From Coemansia sp. RSA 1804 (lineage: Eukaryota; Kickxellomycota; Kickxellomycetes; Kickxellales; Kickxellaceae), in contig JANBTH010000780.1 of assembly GCA_027578815.1 (NCBI GenBank), positions 1-11,427 of the forward strand: a stretch of 11,427 nt of DNA, written 5' to 3'. This document shows positions 7,259-11,427 of this stretch, one piece after another (position 1 is the first letter of the stretch; the number at the start of each line of letters is the position of its first letter). The notes beneath the pieces are model-generated. The model worked only from the letters and a program-made list of their open reading frames with translations. It searched no databases and had not been told where the DNA came from. Made by a program: the position numbers and the translations under genes.

Positions 7259-7721
7259 GTACCCCGCTTACAAACCAGTCAAATGACAGATAAGCTTGGT
7301 AAAGAGAAGAAAATGAAAAATTACACGGAACAATGGGAGGTTTTTGGTTGTTCCTGTAAGCATAGAGAGAGTGAAAGAAAATGTTCCGCTTTTTTTCTTT
7401 GGTTTGCATTGTGGCTGATCTGCTCCCCCTCACTCACTCACTCGCTCTCTCTTTCAACTGAGTGGGGGAGAGGACAAGAAGAAAGAAGAAAATGGATTTG
7501 GGAATGGGAACCAAATAATGTAAATGAAATAAATAAATGCATAAAACAGAACAAACAAGACCAAGAAAAAAAACCAGAGAAAATTTTCCTTCGTTCCATC
7601 CATCCATCTATCTCCTTTCTCCACTTGCCTTCAATACAATCTATTAATCTATAGAAGAAGAGGTTCTTTTATAAACCTCCACTTTTTTATTACCATTCCC
7701 CCCCCATCCACATGGCAAGAG

Positions 7722-7844
7722 TTATCTTTTACAAGTGAGGAGAGAGGCGGCGCCCAACTTTATTTTACACCTTTTTTTACATTTACATTTACATTTATTT
7801 CGTCTATTCTTTGTGCTTCTTTGATCAAGCAAGATAGTCGATAA
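7722..7844. promoter_or_regulatory. Cluster of three GATA-type motifs upstream of the UNC93-like gene
   Basis: Three sites fit the fungal GATA-factor consensus HGATAR: TTATCT at 7722-7727 (AGATAA on the minus strand), AGATAG at 7832-7837 and CGATAA at 7839-7844. The last two are nearly adjacent, 176-188 bases before the transporter ATG. GATA factors in fungi commonly control nitrogen use, iron uptake and light responses. In AT-rich DNA such motifs also occur by chance, so this is a modest signal. Confidence 0.3.
7776..7797. repeat. (TTTACA)3 hexanucleotide repeat
   Basis: Three perfect TTTACA units followed by TTTA form a short tandem repeat about 220 bases before the transporter start. It lies between the two groups of GATA-type motifs and has no obvious function. 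Confidence 0.85.
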
Positions 7845-8019
7845 CTACAAGTACTGCGAGCGGGGGAGAAATTTTGTTTCACACCCACTCTAGCAAACAG
7901 TTTTTTGTGAAATCTTGGCTCCATATTTCTTTATATTACAGCGATTACTTTTTGTTTTCTCTTTTTCCACTCTATTTTTCCTTATTGTGTGCTTCTATTG
8001 CTGCTGACTGTGTTAAAGG

Positions 8020-9444
8020 ATGGGTACCTTTGACATATTCAGGCGGGCTGGGTACTACCACCCAATGACGCAGGTGGTGATTGTGGGCTTTGTGTGCTTC
8101 CTCTGTCCAGGCATGTTCAATGCACTCAACGGCATGGGCGGCGGAGGCCAGATGGACCGCACAACCACCAACAATGCCAACACTGCGCTGTACTGCACAT
8201 TCATTGTGTTTGGCATCATCGGCGGATCAATAGTCAATCTGTGCGGCGTACGATGGACCATTGCGATCTCCGGGCTTAGCTATGCACTGTACTCTTCCTC
8301 GTACATCTACCTGAACCACACTGGCAAAGGGTCCTTTACAATTGCTGCTGGCGCCATTCTCGGAATCGGCGCTGGTGTGATGTGGGCGGCACAGGGAATG
8401 ATCATGGTTTCGTATCCGCGCGAAGAAGAAAAGGGCAGGTACATTGCGGTGTTCTGGATCATCTTTAACCTGGGCGGCATGCTTGGAGGCATCCTGCCGT
8501 TTGCCATCAACTACCACAGCGACAAAGACTCGCTGTCTGACGGCGTGTACATTGCGTTTGTGGTGCTTGAGTGCCTGGGCGCATGCCTTGGTCTGGTGCT
8601 TGCGCCGCCCAGCAAAGTAGTGCGCAGCGATGGCACATCGGTTGTGCTGGTAAAGTACACAAATGCTGGCCGCGAAGCCATTGAGATTATCAAGCTCTTC
8701 CTCAACCCAATGATGCTCAGTCTAATTCCCATGTGCTTCACATCCAACTTCTTCTACACCTACCAGTTTGGTCCGGTCAACGCATCCATCTTTAACCTGC
8801 GCACCCGTGGCTTCAACAACATCTTCTACTGGGGCTTCCAGATGCTGGCTGCCTATCTGCTGTCCTTCCTCCTGGATAACACGCAGATGACGCGCAGAAA
8901 GCGTGGACTGGTTGCGTTTGGCATTGTAGCTGTCTTCTTCAACTGCATCTGGGGCGGGTCGCTCAAGCTTCAGCTGCGGTACACGCACGGCCCACTCAGC
9001 AGCACCGTCACCACGGACTATCCCGGAGGACTGATGGATTTCAAGGAGTCGTCGCGCGTTGCCGGACCAATGATCCTGTACATGCTCTACGGGATTGGCG
9101 ATGCGCTGTACCAGAACTTTGCCTACTGGATCATCGGCTCCCTGACCAACGACAACCAGAAGCTGTCGCGCTATGCCGGATTTTACAAGGGAATCCAGTC
9201 GCTGGGCGCCACCGTTGCCTGGCAGCTCGATGCCAAAAACGTCTCCTATCTGCATCAGCTCATCGGCAACTGGGTGCTGCTGGGCATATCGCTGGCCCCA
9301 ATGCTCTACGTGGTGGCTACGCTCAAGGACCATTCGGAGGATGCAATTCCGCTGCATGTGGATGGAAAGAGCAGCGACACAAATGTCCACGGCTCTGACG
9401 TTGAAAAGACAGCAGTGGTGGATAGCGATCAGCTAACGGTATAG
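8020..9444 (+). CDS. UNC93-like major-facilitator membrane protein
   Basis: The 474-residue protein is a polytopic membrane protein of the fungal UNC93-like (formerly DUF895) branch of the major facilitator superfamily. Substrate and exact membrane are unknown; animal UNC93 relatives act as channel or receptor regulators rather than proven transporters. Family marks are VGFVCFLCPGMFNALNGMGGGG (18-43) in the first membrane segment and GIGAGVMWAAQGMIMVSYPREEEKGR (115-140) around the segment 4-5 loop. Hydrophobic segments lie near 17-38, 56-76, 79-98, 107-129, 141-162, 174-196, 231-250, 267-286, 297-318, 349-373, 388-404 and 414-434, so 11 or 12 helices. The cytosolic-looking tail after 435 is polar and acidic. 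The length is typical of the family, and the start is supported by A at -3 and G at +4 and by the closeness of the conserved first helix. No signal peptide is seen, as usual for the superfamily. N-glycosylation-type sites include N99 and N407. Confidence 0.9.
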   Translation: MGTFDIFRRAGYYHPMTQVVIVGFVCFLCPGMFNALNGMGGGGQMDRTTTNNANTALYCTFIVFGIIGGSIVNLCGVRWTIAISGLSYALYSSSYIYLNHTGKGSFTIAAGAILGIGAGVMWAAQGMIMVSYPREEEKGRYIAVFWIIFNLGGMLGGILPFAINYHSDKDSLSDGVYIAFVVLECLGACLGLVLAPPSKVVRSDGTSVVLVKYTNAGREAIEIIKLFLNPMMLSLIPMCFTSNFFYTYQFGPVNASIFNLRTRGFNNIFYWGFQMLAAYLLSFLLDNTQMTRRKRGLVAFGIVAVFFNCIWGGSLKLQLRYTHGPLSSTVTTDYPGGLMDFKESSRVAGPMILYMLYGIGDALYQNFAYWIIGSLTNDNQKLSRYAGFYKGIQSLGATVAWQLDAKNVSYLHQLIGNWVLLGISLAPMLYVVATLKDHSEDAIPLHVDGKSSDTNVHGSDVEKTAVVDSDQLTV

Positions 9445-9834
9445 GCACAGTACAAGTGCGTTTTCTGTAGTACGTTATATTTATTTTATCTGATATAATT
9501 TCTTCTTTTATATTTTAGTCAACGAGTAATAGATAAAATATTATTCTCCATTCTCTTTCTTCTCTGTAATGGAAGCTTGCTTTCCCTGATAATGTGACTG
9601 GTGTAATCAGAGAAGGCATTGATATTTTATATTTTAATAGATATATCATATGAGTGTATCCGATTTTGCTATCACCCAACCTATTACATGATTCAGATGT
9701 AACATGTCTTGCTGTCTCCATTCCTCCACATACTACCGTATATCCATGTGATAATTTATAGAACTATATAATGACACAGTGTGTTGCTCATAACGAATTA
9801 TATGAGAAATGATAATCAGAGAAAAAACAACAAC

Positions 9835-9848
9835 AACATCTAGATGTT
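9835..9848. repeat. 14-bp perfect palindrome
   Basis: AACATCTAGATGTT reads the same on both strands and lies in the convergent spacer. With no loop it is more likely a chance or protein-binding palindrome than an RNA hairpin. Confidence 0.8.
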
Positions 9849-9922
9849 ACTATTCAAAATGCGTGCAATAATATAGTTACCGCAACCTGTAGGTTCACAC
9901 TGTTGTATAGTTTTCTGCGAAC

Positions 9923-9928
9923 AATAAA
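9923..9928 (+). terminator. Candidate poly(A) signal for the UNC93-like gene
   Basis: AATAAA on the plus strand lies 479 bases after the transporter stop codon. Weaker A/T-rich variants occur earlier, for example GATAAAAT near 9531, and could be used instead. Another plus-strand AATAAA is at 9981-9986. Confidence 0.3.
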
Positions 9929-9950
9929 TCAAACGCTTTTATTAATAGGA

Positions 9951-9956
9951 TTTATT
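9951..9956 (-). terminator. Candidate poly(A) signal for the DEAH helicase gene
   Basis: The minus strand carries AATAAA 50 bases after the helicase stop codon, with a second copy at 9938-9943. This spacing is typical for a short fungal 3' untranslated region, so the assignment is better supported than the one on the opposite strand. Confidence 0.45.
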
Positions 9957-10005
9957 AGCAAAGGGGTTCCGGTTGCTAGCAATAAAATGAATAAGTTTGT
10001 GTAAG

Positions 10006-11427
10006 CTATACTTGCAATTGCTGGCCATCGGAGCGGATCAGCTGCAAGACAGCCCCAATCACAGGGTGAGATTCAAGAGAAACGCTTCCAGGATCGTCCA
10101 GCTTGCGACGCAGCAGCTCATCCATCAGCTTGCGCAGCCGGTTGACAAGAACAGCAATACGCGGCCAGGCACGCACAGCCAGCGCACCGCTGCCGCCAAT
10201 GGAAACAACCCTGTTGTCGTGGTCAACAGTCAGCGGCGGACCAAGCAGAAGAAGAGCGTAGATGCCCGGAACAGTGACATCTCGAATATAAACCTTGTTG
10301 CTGGTACTACCGCTGCCATTGTTAGCGCAGGTTGGAGCAGATTCCACGGAGGACAGCGAAAGGTAGGTGATGAATGGAACCGGGTACTTTGGCTCTGCAA
10401 ACATCGTGGACTGCGGATGGATAAACAGTCGCTGGTCTGTGCGCTTGTCGTGCGTGGCCCATACGCCAGCAGAAGCAGCTCCCGACGATACGTGTGCAAA
10501 CGGGTCGGCGGGTGCATAGAAGGCCAGTTCGCGCGCCTGGTGCGCAACGCCGACCGTGCCGGTTATCATCTCCTGGTACTTTTGCGGCGGCAAGCGCACC
10601 CGCGCAATGTTAGGCGACAGTGCAGCTAGGATAATTGCCTTGAGCACCATGATATCGTCGAGGCCGGAGGAGATTGAGTGATTCGGCCGATGCATTTGGT
10701 TCTTCTTGGCGCTGACTAGTCCGGTCTGCTCAATCGACTGGCGCAGAGTCCTGATGCTGCGCTTGACCTCGCGCATGGCAGCCGCCGACACGCCGGGAGG
10801 AAGATTGGTGCTACCGTTGCTACTGCCATCACCCTTGGAATTGCTAGAAGCGCAGCTTAAGTACACGGCAAGATCGGCTATCCAGTCGCTGCGCGCAAGT
10901 GGCGGCGCGCAATGTGTGCGCAGATCGTTGGAATCTCGGGATAAGGATGCAGTCGCAGACATGGATCCAGATGCGACAAGCGGACGGTCGAGCGACATCA
11001 GCGCAACCAGCGGCAGCGCAGCATCCAGCGCGCCAAGCAGCGCTCCAACGACAAGCATCTTGGCCAGCCGCAGATCCAGAGGCAGCTGCGCCATCAAGCG
11101 CCCCAGCGCAGTGAGCTGGCCCCGCGGCGCATCGCAGGCGCCCACGGCAACCAGCAGCGTCTGCGCAGAATCGACAGCGGCGGATTCGGGCGGATCCAGC
11201 ATCTGCGCCAGCAGCGCAGCAGCATCGCTGTAGCCGACGGCCTTTGCGCGAAGACACGCCTGCTCGAGCGGCGCGCGGCGGATCTCGGGATCCTCGTGCG
11301 GCGGCATCAGCTGCTGCTCCGTCTCGCGCGTGTAAAGGCGGTAGCAGACGCCTTCGCGCACTCGGCCTGCGCGCCCGCGCCGCTGCGTGGCGGCTGCCTG
11401 CGAGCAGAACACGGTAACCAGCCGCGC
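10006..11427 (-). CDS. DEAH-box RNA helicase of DHX57/DHX29/YLR419W type, C-terminal 473 residues (cut by window edge)
   Basis: DEAH helicases use ATP to remodel RNA or RNA-protein complexes; this branch includes human DHX57 and DHX29 and yeast YLR419W. The frame enters from the right edge without a start codon. In window numbering, motif VI QRRGRAGR is at 15-22, followed by GVCYRLYT (26-33), the winged-helix entry PEIRRAPLEQACLRAK (47-62), and the HA2 region with LDPP (77-80), LTALGRLMAQLPLDLRLAKML (105-125) and SDWIADLAVYL (180-190). The OB-fold region carries RLFIHPQS (333-340) and VYIRDVTVPGIYALLLLG (379-396). LRKLMDELLRRKLDDP (431-446) and a short tail close the protein. The RecA1 domain and Walker motifs lie outside the window. 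Between 190 and 222 a Ser/Gly/Asn-rich spacer replaces the usual conserved aromatic-Leu stretch. The gene converges on the transporter gene. DHX57-like is favoured over DHX29 by the VYIRD stretch, without certainty. Confidence 0.92.
   Translation of the reverse strand, partial: ARLVTVFCSQAAATQRRGRAGRVREGVCYRLYTRETEQQLMPPHEDPEIRRAPLEQACLRAKAVGYSDAAALLAQMLDPPESAAVDSAQTLLVAVGACDAPRGQLTALGRLMAQLPLDLRLAKMLVVGALLGALDAALPLVALMSLDRPLVASGSMSATASLSRDSNDLRTHCAPPLARSDWIADLAVYLSCASSNSKGDGSSNGSTNLPPGVSAAAMREVKRSIRTLRQSIEQTGLVSAKKNQMHRPNHSISSGLDDIMVLKAIILAALSPNIARVRLPPQKYQEMITGTVGVAHQARELAFYAPADPFAHVSSGAASAGVWATHDKRTDQRLFIHPQSTMFAEPKYPVPFITYLSLSSVESAPTCANNGSGSTSNKVYIRDVTVPGIYALLLLGPPLTVDHDNRVVSIGGSGALAVRAWPRIAVLVNRLRKLMDELLRRKLDDPGSVSLESHPVIGAVLQLIRSDGQQLQV

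Larger units (their letters stand above)
6515..8019. other. AT-rich intergenic spacer between the SANT-repeat gene and the UNC93-like gene
   Basis: About 1.5 kb holds the 3' region of the SANT-repeat gene and the promoter and leader of the transporter gene. An AATAAA hexamer at 6510-6515 overlaps the upstream stop codon, and further hexamers lie near 6779 and 6834. It contains pyrimidine tracts, (ATTTT)4 at 7239-7258, (TTTACA)3 at 7776-7797, CATC-type and CTCA-type simple repeats near 7596-7612 and 7428-7443, and an imperfect inverted repeat (7423-7435 with 7460-7470). One ATG-initiated open frame of 162 codons (7166-7654) exists but has no recognisable domain. An ACGCGT motif lies at 6916-6921. 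I saw no tRNA or rRNA. Confidence 0.55.
9445..10005. other. Convergent 3' intergenic region
   Basis: These 561 AT-rich bases separate two genes that point at each other and hold both 3' untranslated regions. Facing poly(A) hexamers lie within 30 bases of each other. Other structure is limited to a perfect 14-base palindrome at 9835-9848, a short inverted repeat AACCTGTAGGTT at 9884-9895 and an 11-base direct repeat TAATCAGAGAA at 9604-9614 and 9813-9823. No gene was recognised. Confidence 0.6.

Noticed and set aside
9881..9903. Resemblance of CCGCAACCTGTAGGTTCAC to the complement of the 18S rRNA 3' end
   Set aside because: The order of the two halves does not match rRNA and the similarity ends after a few bases.
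10230..11257. Frames opposite or overlapping the DEAH helicase
   Set aside because: The helicase frame carries motif VI, HA2 and OB-fold features; the other frames have none.

Overview
This window looks like nuclear DNA of a fungus. It holds four complete or partial single-exon genes of conserved eukaryotic families plus one lineage-specific gene. Protein-coding stretches are GC-rich, with strong G/C at third positions in SUA5 and the helicase. The spaces between genes are AT-rich and full of poly-pyrimidine or poly-purine tracts. No intron is needed inside any gene called here. The SUA5 C-terminus and the UNC93-type transporter resemble fungal family members. An early-diverging, intron-poor fungus (for example Kickxellomycotina such as Coemansia) would fit, but that placement is an inference from style, not a search result.

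Layout. (1) Positions 1-242, minus strand: the first 80 codons of MRE11, the DNA double-strand-break repair nuclease, cut by the window edge. (2) 243-661: a short divergent promoter region. (3) 662-2002, plus strand: SUA5, the L-threonylcarbamoyl-AMP synthase that starts t6A tRNA modification. (4) 2003-3505: AT-rich spacer with simple repeats and one weak candidate for a small spliced gene. (5) 3506-6514, plus strand: a 1002-residue protein with up to six Myb/SANT-like repeats separated by long poly-Ala, His/Gln, Gly, poly-Gln and Asn/Thr tracts. It is the least ordinary gene here. (6) 6515-8019: a second AT-rich spacer with microsatellites and clustered GATA motifs. (7) 8020-9444, plus strand: an UNC93-like major-facilitator membrane protein. 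(8) 9445-10005: a convergent 3' region with facing poly(A) signals. (9) 10006-11427, minus strand: the C-terminal part of a DEAH-box RNA helicase of the DHX57/DHX29/YLR419W type, cut by the window edge.

The genes do not form an operon or an obvious functional cluster. The one suggestive pairing is the head-to-head MRE11/SUA5 arrangement: both families have been linked to telomere maintenance in budding yeast, so shared regulation is conceivable but unproven. I found no tRNA, rRNA, CRISPR array, transposon or viral remnant. The main points worth checking are the multi-SANT architecture, the diverged helicase HA2/OB spacer, the possible dual start of SUA5, and a consensus-like intron inside the last SANT repeat.
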